The notes under the pieces are model-generated. The model was not told where the DNA came from. It saw only the letters and a list, made by a program, of their open reading frames with translations, and did not search any database. From contig CAMLGF010000014.1 in NCBI GenBank assembly GCA_946479515.1, positions 9,543-73,542 of the forward strand: DNA of 64,000 bases. The letters run 5' to 3'. The stretch's first letter is position 1. Each line of letters starts with the position of its first letter. Shown here one piece after another: positions 26,452 through 36,827 of this stretch. Source of the DNA: an uncultured Pseudomonadota bacterium (GTDB lineage Bacteria > Pseudomonadota > Gammaproteobacteria > Steroidobacterales > Steroidobacteraceae). The position numbers and the translations under genes are program-made.

Positions 26452-27075
26452 ATGGCTCGTTACACCGGTCCCAAGTGCAAACTCGCGCGTCGCGAGGGCA
26501 CCGATCTGTTCCTCAAGAGCGGCGTGAAGCCCCTCGAGAGCAAGTGCAAGTTCCAGGTGCCGCCGGGTGGCATCAAGAGCGAGCGCAAGCAGCGCCTGTC
26601 CGACTACGGCCTGCAGCTGCGCGAGAAGCAGAAGCTGCGCCGCATGTACGGCGTGCTCGAGCGCCAGTTCGCGAACTACTACACCGAGGCATCGCGCCGC
26701 GCCGGCTCGTCGGGTGAAAACCTGCTCAAGCTGCTCGAGTGCCGTCTCGACAACGTGGTCTATCGCATGGGGTTCGCCGCGACGCGCTCGGAAGCGCGCC
26801 AGCTGGTGGCGCACAAGGCCATCGCCGTGAACGACGGCGTGGTGACCATCGGTTCGTACCAGTGCAAGGCAGGCGATGTCATCACCGTGCGCGAAAAGGC
26901 GAAGAAGCAGCTGCGCATCCAGAGCGCGATGCAGATCGCCACGCAGGTCGGCCTGCCCGAGTGGGTGGACGTGAACAGCACGGAATTCCGTGGCGTGTTC
27001 AAGTCGGTACCGGGCCGCGACGAGATCCTGCCGGACATCAACGAAAATTTGGTCGTCGAGTTGTATTCGAAGTAA
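26452..27075 (+). CDS. rpsD: 30S ribosomal protein S4
   Basis: Primary 16S-binding protein and decoding-fidelity factor; 207 residues, standard. [20 protein letters not shown] at the start and the S4 RNA-binding domain ([20 protein letters not shown]) are diagnostic. The zinc knuckle found in some bacteria is absent. An eight-pair hairpin follows its stop, before rpoA. Confidence 0.98.
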   Translation: MARYTGPKCKLARREGTDLFLKSGVKPLESKCKFQVPPGGIKSERKQRLSDYGLQLREKQKLRRMYGVLERQFANYYTEASRRAGSSGENLLKLLECRLDNVVYRMGFAATRSEARQLVAHKAIAVNDGVVTIGSYQCKAGDVITVREKAKKQLRIQSAMQIATQVGLPEWVDVNSTEFRGVFKSVPGRDEILPDINENLVVELYSK

Positions 27076-27088
27076 TTGTTTCTCACGG

Positions 27089-27110
27089 ACCCGCCGGCTG
27101 CGGCGGGTTT
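27089..27110 (+). terminator. Weak terminator-like hairpin between rpsD and rpoA
   Basis: ACCCGCCG-GCTG-CGGCGGGT forms a perfect eight-pair stem with a four-base loop, followed by only two to three T residues. The short T-run predicts partial termination at most, so it may lower rpoA and rplQ expression relative to the ribosomal genes or stabilise the upstream message. Confidence 0.45.
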
Positions 27111-27164
27111 AAGAGTTGCCGCGAAATCGGCTAACTAACTGGCGCGCAAGTGCCTGGAGATCCT

Positions 27165-28169
27165 ATGCAAGGTTCAGTGAGCGAATTCCTCAAGCCCCGA
27201 GTCGTGAAAGTGCAGCCGACCGCCCCGCGCCAGGCGCGCGTGGTGATCGAGCCGTTCGAGCGTGGTTTCGGCCACACGCTCGGCAACGCGCTGCGTCGCG
27301 TGCTGCTGTCGTCCATGCCGGGCGCGGCCATCACCGAGGTTGAGATCGAAGGCGTGCTCCATGAGTACACCTCCATCGAAGGCGTGCAGGAAGACGTGGT
27401 CGACATCCTGCTGAACCTCAAGCAAGTCGCCCTGAAGATGCACACGCGCGACAGCGCGGAGCTGCGCCTGTCGAAGAAGGGCCCGGGCCCGGTGACGGCT
27501 GGCGACATCCACACGGATCACGACATCGAAGTCGTGAACCCGGAGCTGGTTCTCGCGAACCTGACCAAGGCCGGTGAGCTCACGATGACGCTGCGCGTGG
27601 AGCGCGGCCGTGGCTACCGCCCGGCCCTCAACCGCGCCGCCTTCGAGGAGCAGAGCCGCCCCATCGGTCGCCTGCAGATGGACGCGTCCTTCTCGCCCGT
27701 GCGCCGAGTCACCTACATGGTCGATGCAGCCCGCGTGGAACAGCGCACCGATCTCGACAAGCTGGTGATCGACATCGAGACCAACGGCACCATCGACGCG
27801 GAAGAAGCCATCCGCCGCGCTGGCGCCATCCTCAAGGATCAGCTGTCGGTGTTCGTGGACCTGCAGGGCGAGGAAGAGGCCAGCACCAAGGTCTCCGAGA
27901 TGCAGTTCGACCCGCTGCTGCTGCGGCCCGTGGACGAGCTCGAGCTCACGGTTCGCTCGGCGAACTGCCTGAAGGCCGAGAACATCCACTACATCGGCGA
28001 TCTCGTGCAGCGCACGGAGGTCGAGCTGCTGCGCACGCCGAACCTCGGCAAGAAGTCGCTCACCGAAATCAAGGAAGTGCTGCAGAGCCACGGCCTCATG
28101 CTGGGCATGCGCCTGGATGGCTGGCCGCCGGCCGGTCTGAAGCACGATTCCGATCGCGGAATGATCTGA
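27165..28169 (+). CDS. rpoA: RNA polymerase alpha subunit
   Basis: Assembles the core polymerase and binds UP elements and activators; 334 residues, standard. The N-terminal domain includes [20 protein letters not shown]; the C-terminal domain has [20 protein letters not shown] and [13 protein letters not shown]. The start is ATG 27165; an in-frame GTG at 27150 adds five residues and is less likely. It is flanked on both sides by GC-rich hairpins. Confidence 0.98.
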   Translation: MQGSVSEFLKPRVVKVQPTAPRQARVVIEPFERGFGHTLGNALRRVLLSSMPGAAITEVEIEGVLHEYTSIEGVQEDVVDILLNLKQVALKMHTRDSAELRLSKKGPGPVTAGDIHTDHDIEVVNPELVLANLTKAGELTMTLRVERGRGYRPALNRAAFEEQSRPIGRLQMDASFSPVRRVTYMVDAARVEQRTDLDKLVIDIETNGTIDAEEAIRRAGAILKDQLSVFVDLQGEEEASTKVSEMQFDPLLLRPVDELELTVRSANCLKAENIHYIGDLVQRTEVELLRTPNLGKKSLTEIKEVLQSHGLMLGMRLDGWPPAGLKHDSDRGMI

Positions 28170-28179
28170 AGTTGAAAAT

Positions 28180-28214
28180 GGGCCGGCCTTTCCCTCGATG
28201 GGCGGGGCCGGCCC
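28180..28214 (+). other. GC-rich hairpin between rpoA and rplQ
   Basis: GGGCCGGCC (28180-28188) pairs with GGCCGGCCC (28206-28214) around a 17-base loop. No T-run follows, so it is unlikely to terminate transcription; it could be a processing or stability element. Confidence 0.45.
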
Positions 28215-28236
28215 GGTCTAGTTAGGAAGCAATCTC

Positions 28237-28836
28237 ATGCGTCATCATCTTTCCGGCCGTCAGTTGTCGCGCAACGCGCCGCACCGCCACGCGCTGCTGC
28301 GCAGCCTGTCCGTGTCGCTGCTGCGTTACGAGACCATCCGCACCACCGTGCCGAAGGCCAAGGAACTACGCCGCGTGGTCGAGCCACTGATCACGCTGGG
28401 CAAGCTGGACAGCGAAGCCAATCGCCGTCTCGCGTTCTCGCGCCTGCGAGATTCCGAGATCGTCGCCAAGCTGTTCGACACCATCGGCCCGCGCTTCAAG
28501 GCGCGCCCGGGCGGCTACACCCGCATCCTGCACATGGCGCCGCGTCCCGGTGACAATGCGCCGATGGCGCTGATGCAGCTGGTCGAGCGCTCGGCGCCGG
28601 AAGCCGCCGAGACCGTGCCGGAAACCAAGAAGGCGAAGAAGGCCGAGAAGGCCGCCGCGCCGTCGAAGGAAGAGAAGAAGGCCAAGGCCGACGCGAAGAA
28701 GGCGCGCGAGAAGGCCGCCAAGGAAGCCAAGGCAACGAAGGCTGCCGCCAAGAAGGCCGCCAAGAAGACCGGTGGCACCACCGTGGCCAAGAAGAAGAAG
28801 GCTGCTCCGAAGAAGAAGAAGAAATCTTCGAAGTAA
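28237..28836 (+). CDS. rplQ: 50S ribosomal protein L17 with long lysine-rich tail
   Basis: Tunnel-exit region protein; 199 residues instead of about 127. The core ([19 protein letters not shown] to [20 protein letters not shown]) is complete by residue 115. The remaining 80 residues are Ala/Lys-rich with short KKAK and KAAK repeats, like a histone-H1-style or nucleoid-binding tail, ending in runs of lysine and KSSK. The tail is in frame and uninterrupted, so it is probably made. It is the last gene of the operon, 24 bases before a strong terminator. Confidence 0.96.
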   Translation: MRHHLSGRQLSRNAPHRHALLRSLSVSLLRYETIRTTVPKAKELRRVVEPLITLGKLDSEANRRLAFSRLRDSEIVAKLFDTIGPRFKARPGGYTRILHMAPRPGDNAPMALMQLVERSAPEAAETVPETKKAKKAEKAAAPSKEEKKAKADAKKAREKAAKEAKATKAAAKKAAKKTGGTTVAKKKKAAPKKKKKSSK

Positions 28837-28859
28837 GCGCGTCGCTGCAAGACAGGAAG

Positions 28860-28893
28860 CGGGCCCCGCCGAAAGACGGGGCCCGTTTTTTTT
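28860..28893 (+). terminator. Intrinsic terminator of the ribosomal operon
   Basis: CGGGCCCCG (28860-28868) and CGGGGCCCG (28877-28885) form a nine-pair GC stem around an eight-base loop, followed by eight T residues. A textbook rho-independent terminator directly after rplQ. Confidence 0.95.
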
Positions 28894-28948
28894 CATGAGG
28901 CCGCGGGCGCGGGTGGGCCTGGATGGGGCCTGCATGGGCCAGGAGCGG

Positions 28949-29296
28949 CTAGGGTCCGGGCGAGGTCACCGCGCGGAATGCCAGCACCGCATACGCCACG
29001 CAGATCAGCGCGAGCGCGGCGAGAAACAGGATGACCGGCCCGTGGGTGCTCGGCGCGAACACCGCCGCGGACAGCCCGACCAGGACGGCGGCGACGCCGG
29101 AGGCGCCGATGGCGAAACGCCGCAGTCGAAGCAGCGCGATTCCGAGCAGCGCGGCGATGACCCCGGCCGCGAGGCCGTAAGGACGCAGCGCAGGCCTGAA
29201 GTCGGTGAACCCGAATCGCCAGAGCCAGCCGGCGCCGAGCAGCAGAGAAATGACGGCCGCCGTCCGGAACATCCAGGCGTGACGAACGGCGGCCAT
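28949..29296 (-). CDS. Small integral membrane protein of unknown function
   Basis: 115 residues with four hydrophobic helices separated by short basic turns (WRFGFTDFRP, RLRRFAIG). No motif points to a function. It begins 13 bases after the mscL stop on the same strand, so the two could be cotranscribed. The start ATG 29296 has no strong ribosome-binding site. Composition and the regular helix spacing support it as a real gene, but I cannot assign a family. Confidence 0.55.
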   Translation of the reverse strand: MAAVRHAWMFRTAAVISLLLGAGWLWRFGFTDFRPALRPYGLAAGVIAALLGIALLRLRRFAIGASGVAAVLVGLSAAVFAPSTHGPVILFLAALALICVAYAVLAFRAVTSPGP

Positions 29297-29309
29297 CGAG
29301 CGAGCGCGT

Positions 29310-29702
29310 CTATTTCTTCGCCAGCAGGTCGCGGATTTCCTGCAGCAGCACTTCCTGGCGCGGCGGAGGCGGCGGGGGCGCGGCCGGGTCCGGCTTCTTC
29401 AGCTTGTTCAGCGAGCGGATCAACATGAACAGCACGAAGGCGACGATCAGGAACTGAAAGGCGATCTGCAGGAAGTTGCCGTACTTGAGGATCACTTCCT
29501 TGCCGACGGGATCGGCTCCGAGGCTCACCGACAGATCCGCGAAGTTCACGCCGCCGATCACCTTGCCCAGGGGCGGCATGATCACGTCCTCGACCAGCGA
29601 TGTGACGATCTTGCCGAACGCGGCGCCGATGATCACACCGACCGCCATGTCGATCACATTGCCCTTCATCGCAAATTCTTTGAATTCTTTCGCGAGACGC
29701 AT
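29310..29702 (-). CDS. mscL: Large-conductance mechanosensitive channel
   Basis: Inner-membrane homopentameric safety valve that opens under hypo-osmotic stress; 130 residues, close to the usual 136. The N-terminal helix and first membrane segment [18 protein letters not shown] are diagnostic, as is [16 protein letters not shown]. The second helix is [14 protein letters not shown], and the C-terminal helix ends [12 protein letters not shown] proline run (PPPPPP) sits in the linker before that helix. Start ATG 29702 behind a CAGGGGG site. Confidence 0.96.
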   Translation of the reverse strand: MRLAKEFKEFAMKGNVIDMAVGVIIGAAFGKIVTSLVEDVIMPPLGKVIGGVNFADLSVSLGADPVGKEVILKYGNFLQIAFQFLIVAFVLFMLIRSLNKLKKPDPAAPPPPPPRQEVLLQEIRDLLAKK

Positions 29703-29897
29703 GAGACCCCCTGGGGAGTTGTTAGTGTACGAAGCAGAAGGAACAGGACGGCCTCGTGGCCAGCCGTAAACTAGCCTTGCCTTGGATCAGAGGCAAGGAT
29801 GCTCACGCCCGCGGCTCCGGGCTGGCGTTCTCGAGCGCGACCCCGCATCGCCCGGCACGACGCCCCGGCCGGGTGCTCGATGCAACGCTGCCGCCGT

Positions 29898-30428
29898 CTA
29901 GGTCTCTTGCGCCAACAGCCGGTTGAGCTCCTCGATGAACCCCGGCAGCGAGCTCTCGCCGTAGCCGGTGTGGTCCGCCGCCACTTTGCCGTCGCGCCCG
30001 ATGATGATCATCCGCGGTATGGCGGTCACGTTGTACCTGCGAGCCGCCTTGCCGTTCGCGTCGCGCAACATCGTGATGGGATAGTCCTTGAGGATGTCCA
30101 CCACCATCGAGAAGGGCTTGGCCTGGTCCTTGAAATTGATGGCGATGATCTTCATGTGCTGCGGCCCCACGCGCCGCGCGACGCTCGCGAGCACGGGCAA
30201 TTCCTTGCGGCACGGCCCGCACCACGAGGCCCAGAACGAGAGGATCACCACCTTGCCGGCGTGCTCGCTGAGCCTGATCGTCTCGCCACGAATGTCCTTG
30301 CCCAGTTCATCGACGGGCGCGCTGCCGACGGCGAACGCCGGACGGTCGTTGGAGTCCGCGAGCGCCGGGCGGGCAGCCAGCGCGGTGGCCGCCATGACCA
30401 GCAGGGCCAGCAGCGAGGTGTTACGCAT
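29898..30428 (-). CDS. Periplasmic thioredoxin-like protein, TlpA/ResA type
   Basis: Exported thiol-disulfide protein, 176 residues, signal peptide to about residue 24 (LAARPALADS). The thioredoxin active site is WASWCGPCRKE and the cis-proline is in TAIPRMIIIGRDGK. Its start overlaps the pepQ stop by eight bases, so the two genes are translationally coupled, an unusual partnership. Possible roles are reduction of apocytochrome c cysteines or general periplasmic redox; the sequence does not decide. A second TlpA-like gene lies at 62209. Confidence 0.88.
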   Translation of the reverse strand: MRNTSLLALLVMAATALAARPALADSNDRPAFAVGSAPVDELGKDIRGETIRLSEHAGKVVILSFWASWCGPCRKELPVLASVARRVGPQHMKIIAINFKDQAKPFSMVVDILKDYPITMLRDANGKAARRYNVTAIPRMIIIGRDGKVAADHTGYGESSLPGFIEELNRLLAQET

Positions 30429-31764
30429 GGAAGGCCCTGCGCGTCAGGTTCTCTGGCGTGCCCACGCGCGCAACGACATTGTCCTCGATGCGAATGCCGC
30501 CGAAGGGCTTGAGCTGCTCGACGCGCGACCAGTTGATCCGCTTGCCGATGGGCTTCTGCTTCGCTTCGGCCAGCAACTGATCGATGAAGTACATACCGGG
30601 CTCCACGGTCACCACGCAGCCGTCCTCGAGCTTGCGCGTGAGCCGCAGGAAGGGATGGTTGTCAGGACGCGCGATTTCACCGCCGCTCGCATCGCGCTGG
30701 CGTCCACCCACGTCATGCACCTGCAGACCGAGCAGGTGGCCGATGCCGTGTGGATAGAACACGCTGGTCAGCGCGGTATCGACGGCTTCGTCGGCGGCGG
30801 CCGTGATCACGTCCGCCTCGCGCAGGAACTCGCTGATGGCGCGATACGAGGCCTGGTGGATGTCGCGCCAATCCGCGCCCACCCGCACCAGCGCGCACAG
30901 CCTGAGCTGCAGCTCGTCGAAGCGCCGGATCAGCGCGGCGAATTCGGCGTCGTCGTAGGAATGCGTGCGCGTGATGTCCGACGCATAGCCGGCGAATTCC
31001 GCGCCGGCGTCGATGAGCAGCGAACGCAGGCGCGGCGGCCGCTCGCGGTTCTGCACCTGGTAGTGCAGCACGGCGCCGCCCTCGTTGAGGGCAATGATGG
31101 GGTTGTAGGGCAACTCGCACTCGCGCAGCCCGCACCCGGCCATGAAGGCGAGCGCGATGTCGAACTCGCTGCCGCCGGCGCGAAACGCCTTTTCCGCCGC
31201 GGCATGGCCGCGCGCGCCGAGCACGTTGGCTTCGAGCAAGGCGGCGATTTCGTACGGCGTCTTCGCGGCGCGGCCATAGTCGAGATGCGCGATGAGATGC
31301 TCGGGGTTCACGGCCGCGGGGCCCCAGGAGACGAGCTCGGCGAAGGGCGCGCCGATGAATGCCGTGCGCACCAGATCCCGGGGCAATGCCGCCCGCGCCG
31401 CGTCGCGATCCGCGCAGCTCACGATGTCGAAGGCTTCGGACCAGTACGTGTGCGGAAGTCGTGGCGACTTGTGCCAGTAGTCCACCGGCGCATGCAGCAG
31501 CAGCAGGGGCTTCCTGCCGGGCATGAAAAACACGAAGGAATCCGGCGCGTCGAGCAGCGGCGCCCACACCTTGAACGGCGCTTGTACCTTGAAGGGCAGG
31601 TGGTGATCGTCCCGGAACAGCAGCGGCGGGGTGCCGGCATGCACCAGGAGGGCGTCGTACCCGGTAGCGACCAGGGCCGCGGCACTGCGCTTCTGCACGG
31701 TGTCGAGGTGCGCTGCGAACAGGCTGGACCAGGACGTGGCGGTTTGTTTGGCAGCGGAATGCAT
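30421..31764 (-). CDS. pepQ: Xaa-Pro dipeptidase
   Basis: Cytoplasmic metallopeptidase of the M24B family that splits dipeptides ending in proline; 447 residues, like E. coli PepQ (443). The pita-bread metal ligands are all visible: Asp in LLIDAGAEF and in YASDITRTHS, His in PHGIGHLLGLQVHD, Glu in TVEPGMYFI and in GIRIEDNVV. The insertion RPDNHPFLRLTRKLEDG is typical of PepQ rather than PepP. Divergent from the lipoprotein gene at 32017. Confidence 0.93.
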   Translation of the reverse strand: MHSAAKQTATSWSSLFAAHLDTVQKRSAAALVATGYDALLVHAGTPPLLFRDDHHLPFKVQAPFKVWAPLLDAPDSFVFFMPGRKPLLLLHAPVDYWHKSPRLPHTYWSEAFDIVSCADRDAARAALPRDLVRTAFIGAPFAELVSWGPAAVNPEHLIAHLDYGRAAKTPYEIAALLEANVLGARGHAAAEKAFRAGGSEFDIALAFMAGCGLRECELPYNPIIALNEGGAVLHYQVQNRERPPRLRSLLIDAGAEFAGYASDITRTHSYDDAEFAALIRRFDELQLRLCALVRVGADWRDIHQASYRAISEFLREADVITAAADEAVDTALTSVFYPHGIGHLLGLQVHDVGGRQRDASGGEIARPDNHPFLRLTRKLEDGCVVTVEPGMYFIDQLLAEAKQKPIGKRINWSRVEQLKPFGGIRIEDNVVARVGTPENLTRRAFHA

Positions 31765-31908
31765 GGCTGGATTCTATGCGCGCCGAACGCGCGCAAGGCA
31801 TTGACGCGTCGCAACATTCTTGCTTCCGCACGGGCTAACGACTGCTGGTGGAGCGGTCATGCGTGTACTTATCGTGCCCGGCTGTCGCCATACGCGGACA
31901 TTTCCCGC

Positions 31909-31940
31909 TTGTTTCAAATGCATTGGGGAATCGATAAAAT
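31909..31940 (+). promoter_or_regulatory. Candidate sigma-70 promoter of the Ala/Pro lipoprotein
   Basis: TTGTTT (31909-31914), then GATAAA (31933) at 18 bases or TAAAAT (31935-31940) at 20 bases. It is the only AT-rich box pair in the gap. Transcription would start near 31947 and include the palindrome at 31965. Confidence 0.4.
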
Positions 31941-31964
31941 CCCGCGCCGCGATGCGAATCGCGT

Positions 31965-32013
31965 AACAAACGTTTGTTGGTCTCACTTACCACTAGAAAA
32001 TTTGGGGTACCCC
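31965..32013 (+). promoter_or_regulatory. Two perfect palindromes in the lipoprotein leader
   Basis: AACAAACGTTTGTT (31965-31978) is a perfect 14-base palindrome just downstream of the predicted start. GGGGTACCCC (32004-32013) is a perfect 10-base palindrome that contains the only candidate ribosome-binding bases, three bases before the ATG. The first could be a repressor operator and the second could limit translation; both roles are inference. Confidence 0.4.
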
Positions 32014-32016
32014 TAC

Positions 32017-32268
32017 ATGAAATTGAACGTTGCTCTTGCTGCCGCCATTGCGGCCCTCGCGATCGCCGGCTGCGCCAAGAAGGAAGCGGAAGCCCCGGCT
32101 GCCGACGCCGCTGCTCCGGCTGCTGACACCACTGCTCCGGCTGCCGACGCTGCTGCGGATGCCGCCATGGACGCCGCTGCTGCTCCGGCCGACGCCGCTC
32201 CGGCCGATGCCGCTGCCGCTCCGGCCGACGCTGCTCCGGCTCCGGCCGAAGAAGCCCCGAAGCAGTAA
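32017..32268 (+). CDS. Small Ala/Pro/Asp-rich lipoprotein
   Basis: 83 residues. Residues 1-18 are a lipoprotein signal with the lipobox AIAGC (Cys19), followed by KKEAEA and then a repetitive region made almost only of Ala, Pro and Asp (units such as APAAD and APADAA) ending PAEEAPKQ. The DNA is correspondingly repetitive (CTGCTCCGGC and CGCTGC units). There is no folded domain; it probably spans or coats the periplasm from a lipid anchor, as suggested for other Ala/Pro-rich envelope lipoproteins. Own candidate promoter and strong terminator make it a single-gene unit. Confidence 0.8.
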   Translation: MKLNVALAAAIAALAIAGCAKKEAEAPAADAAAPAADTTAPAADAAADAAMDAAAAPADAAPADAAAAPADAAPAPAEEAPKQ

Positions 32269-32320
32269 TCGAAAGCGTTCTTCGCTAACGATTACGCTTC
32301 GAGCCGACAGGCTCATGACG

Positions 32321-32363
32321 GCCCGGGCAGCAGGCATCCACCTCTGCCCGGGCTTTGTCTTTT
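32321..32363 (+). terminator. Intrinsic terminator after the lipoprotein
   Basis: GCCCGGGCAG (32321-32330) pairs with CTGCCCGGGC (32344-32353), a ten-pair stem, followed by TTTGTCTTTT. Confidence 0.88.
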
Positions 32364-32866
32364 CTGAGCCCGCTCTCGATGGGGGAAGCAATCCGTGACA
32401 GTCAGCGTCCGTGATGCGCGCGGCAACCCCGGCGACCGCCGGTGGATCGAGAGCGTGTACCGCGACTACCTCGACGATCTCTCGCCGCTGAACACGGGCG
32501 TGTTCAGCGTGACTTCGCTGGGCGAGATCGGTTACAGCGAATCGGATCAGCTCGACCGCTGGTTCGGCGATTCTTCGGTGAACCCTCTGGTGATCCTGCG
32601 CGGCAGCGATCCGGTGGGCTTCGCAATGGTCGCGCAGGGCAGCGCCGGCCCCGGCCGCGCCCCTTGCGATTACCGCATGGCCGAATTCTTCGTCACCCGC
32701 ACCGCACGCCGGCGTGGCATCGGCCGACTGGCGGTGGAGCTCATCCTGAACCGCTTCGCGGGCCGCTGGGAAATCACCGAATACCTGCGCAACCCCGTTG
32801 CCGTCGCCTTCTGGCGCCGCGTGGTCGCCAATTACACCCAGGGCCGCTACCAGGAGCGCGTGACCA

Positions 32867-34642
<1,776 letters not shown>

Positions 34643-34795
34643 GGAACTCCGGCGCGCTTGCCGGCTACTCACCAGAGTTGGCGCCGGCGTCCAGGCAAGC
34701 GCGAGCCTTGTTTACCGATTGCGAGGCCCGAGCCAGGCTAGGGGGGTGTCGGGCGTCGGCGCCAACCTCGCGCATCCCCGGCCACCTGATGGCCG

Positions 34796-36766
34796 TCACT
34801 GGATCGCGGGAATTCCCAGGTAGATGGAATCTTCCGGCGTGCCGAACTCCGAGGCGCGCGGCTTGCGCGTGGTGGGCGCGAGCCGGCCCGCGTGGAGGGC
34901 GTCGAGCTTGGCATGCGTGGCCCTGGCCGCCGCCACCAGTTCGGGATAGGGGCGGTCGGTCACGTCGATCCAGCCGATGTTGTAGTTTTCGCCGTCGCGC
35001 CGGCCCGTGGCCGGCTGGTCTATCCACTGATACCAATGGGCGCCGACGATGGCCGGATGCGCCGCGGCGTTCTCGACGTAATAGGAGTAGGCGACGCCGC
35101 GTTCGGTCTGGTTCATGGCCTGCACCAGCCCCGGCGCGAGACCGCGCTCCGGCACGCCGAAATGGAACTCGCCGATCAGGATGGGTAGTTGGGTGATGGC
35201 GTGGCAGCGATCGATGAACTCGCGCGGCGGCGCCCAGCGGTACTTGTTCATGCTGTACACGTCGAAGCCCCGGGCGAGCGCGATCACGTCGTCGGGCGGC
35301 GTGCCGCCGAAGCGGATGCCCAGGTGCAGGTGATTCGGATCGTGGCGACGCACGGCGGCGTTGACCACTTCGAGATACCGTGTGAATGCCGCATGGACCA
35401 GCGCCTTGCGCGTCGCGGGCGTGTCACCGCGTGCGAGCCCGGCCCTGAAGCGCTTCTGCAGCTCGCTGCTGGGCCCGGCCAGCACCAGGTCGACGAGCTG
35501 GCTCTCGCGCGCCGGCCAGGGCGGCTCGTTGCCAATGAAGTAGCCGATCATCCACGGGTCGTCGCGGCGAGGCGCCAGTTGCTGTGCGGCCTCGCGGTCC
35601 ACGCGCGCGGCGAACGCGGCCGAATACACGTCCGGCATGCCCATGATGGCTCCGTCGACCTGCTGCCAGCCGCGCAGCGGCAGCACGTAGGGCTGGCGCA
35701 TCGAGGGCACGGTGAGCGCGTCGTTGAGCGCCGCGCCGTAAGCCGTGTTCAAGCCCCACGCGCGCATGCGGCGCGAAGTGAGCTGCGCCGAAGGGCCGCG
35801 CCAGTCGACGCCGAAGCGCTTCTGCAGATTGGCCAGGTAGAAGGAAACCGGATCGCGCAGCGGATCGCTCCCGGCGCCCGGCGATGGAATCTGCGCCGAC
35901 GTCGGAATGCTCGCGAACAGCTTGGAGCGGTTCAGGATCAGGGTGCTCGGCGGCTCGGCGCCCGCGCCATTCACGCCCGCCGACCAGAAGCGGCAGCCCT
36001 GCGGATCGATCAACCACCAGCGACCCTCGATTTCCTCGACGCGGAAGAAACCGGTGGCCTTGCGCCGGGGCTCGTTCTTCGCGGGCGCGAAGCCACCGTA
36101 GCGGCACGGCGGCACCTCGGCGCGCGGCACCAGCATGCGGTTCTCCTGCGCCCACTCCCGCTGCAGCTGCGCGTACGAGGCCGCCTTGCCGGTCCACTGC
36201 GCGTGTACGTACTGGCCGAAGTCGTCGATGAGCGGCAGGCTGCCATCGAGCACCGCGTCGCCCGCATCGGTTTTCGCCAGGCTGACCTTGCGGATTTCGA
36301 CGCTGGCCGCATGGGCGGGATAGCGCATGGTCACGCTGAGCGCGCGTACGTTCTTCACCGGCGCGTGGCCGCCGGCCTCGATGTTGATCCAGTAGCTCGA
36401 GCGCGGCTGGTTCACGGTGGAGGCGAGCTCGTCGGCATCGCCCAGGCCCTGGCGATAGAAGCGCAGCGGAATCGAGGCGCGCACCCACACGCCGGCGAAG
36501 GGATGGATGCGCTTGGACACGGTGCCTTCATCGCTCACCAGGCCGAGCTCGAACCGCTGGCTGGTGGAGGATCTGAACTCCACCACCAGGAACTGGGCGT
36601 CGCTCCAGTCCGTGGGCAGCTGCGGGTCGATTTCGGCCAGTGGCCAGGTCACCGTGGTGACGTCGGCCGCGAACGAGGCCTTTTGCGGCGTCGCCAGTGC
36701 GACAACGGCCCATGAACACAAGCCTGACAGGCCCAGCAGGCCTGCAATGATTCGCCGGTCGAGCAT
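34796..36766 (-). CDS. Secreted GH50-like beta-agarase
   Basis: Clan-A glycoside hydrolase of 656 residues with signal peptide (MLDRRIIAGLLGLSGLCSWA). A beta-sandwich domain (about 30-230) precedes the barrel, which opens with GFFRVEEIEGRWWLIDPQG. The acid/base glutamate is in FIGNEPPW and the nucleophile in ILIGEFHFG. HWYQWIDQPATGRRDGENY and IGWIDVTDRPYPELV close the domain. This order matches GH50 agarases, which release small oligosaccharides from agarose. The ATG at 36766 is chosen because the signal peptide follows; an in-frame start 50 codons upstream adds non-conserved sequence. Stands alone between convergent ggt and the signalling operon. Confidence 0.78.
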   Translation of the reverse strand: MLDRRIIAGLLGLSGLCSWAVVALATPQKASFAADVTTVTWPLAEIDPQLPTDWSDAQFLVVEFRSSTSQRFELGLVSDEGTVSKRIHPFAGVWVRASIPLRFYRQGLGDADELASTVNQPRSSYWINIEAGGHAPVKNVRALSVTMRYPAHAASVEIRKVSLAKTDAGDAVLDGSLPLIDDFGQYVHAQWTGKAASYAQLQREWAQENRMLVPRAEVPPCRYGGFAPAKNEPRRKATGFFRVEEIEGRWWLIDPQGCRFWSAGVNGAGAEPPSTLILNRSKLFASIPTSAQIPSPGAGSDPLRDPVSFYLANLQKRFGVDWRGPSAQLTSRRMRAWGLNTAYGAALNDALTVPSMRQPYVLPLRGWQQVDGAIMGMPDVYSAAFAARVDREAAQQLAPRRDDPWMIGYFIGNEPPWPARESQLVDLVLAGPSSELQKRFRAGLARGDTPATRKALVHAAFTRYLEVVNAAVRRHDPNHLHLGIRFGGTPPDDVIALARGFDVYSMNKYRWAPPREFIDRCHAITQLPILIGEFHFGVPERGLAPGLVQAMNQTERGVAYSYYVENAAAHPAIVGAHWYQWIDQPATGRRDGENYNIGWIDVTDRPYPELVAAARATHAKLDALHAGRLAPTTRKPRASEFGTPEDSIYLGIPAIQ

Positions 36767-36827
36767 GCTCCCCCCAAACAGGTGAGGCGATTCTAGGGGA
36801 TGCGCGCGGTGGGCGCGCGCGGACCCC

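Noticed and set aside
29703..29897. Possible small gene or RNA between mscL and the TlpA-like gene
   Set aside because: Only a seven-pair hairpin (CCTTGCC/GGCAAGG) and GC-rich sequence are present; no start with a ribosome-binding site and no conserved-looking frame.
34677..34766. Nine-base inverted repeat GTTGGCGCC/GGCGCCAAC in the ggt-agarase gap, as a terminator
   Set aside because: The arms are 72 bases apart and no T-run follows; expected by chance at this GC content.
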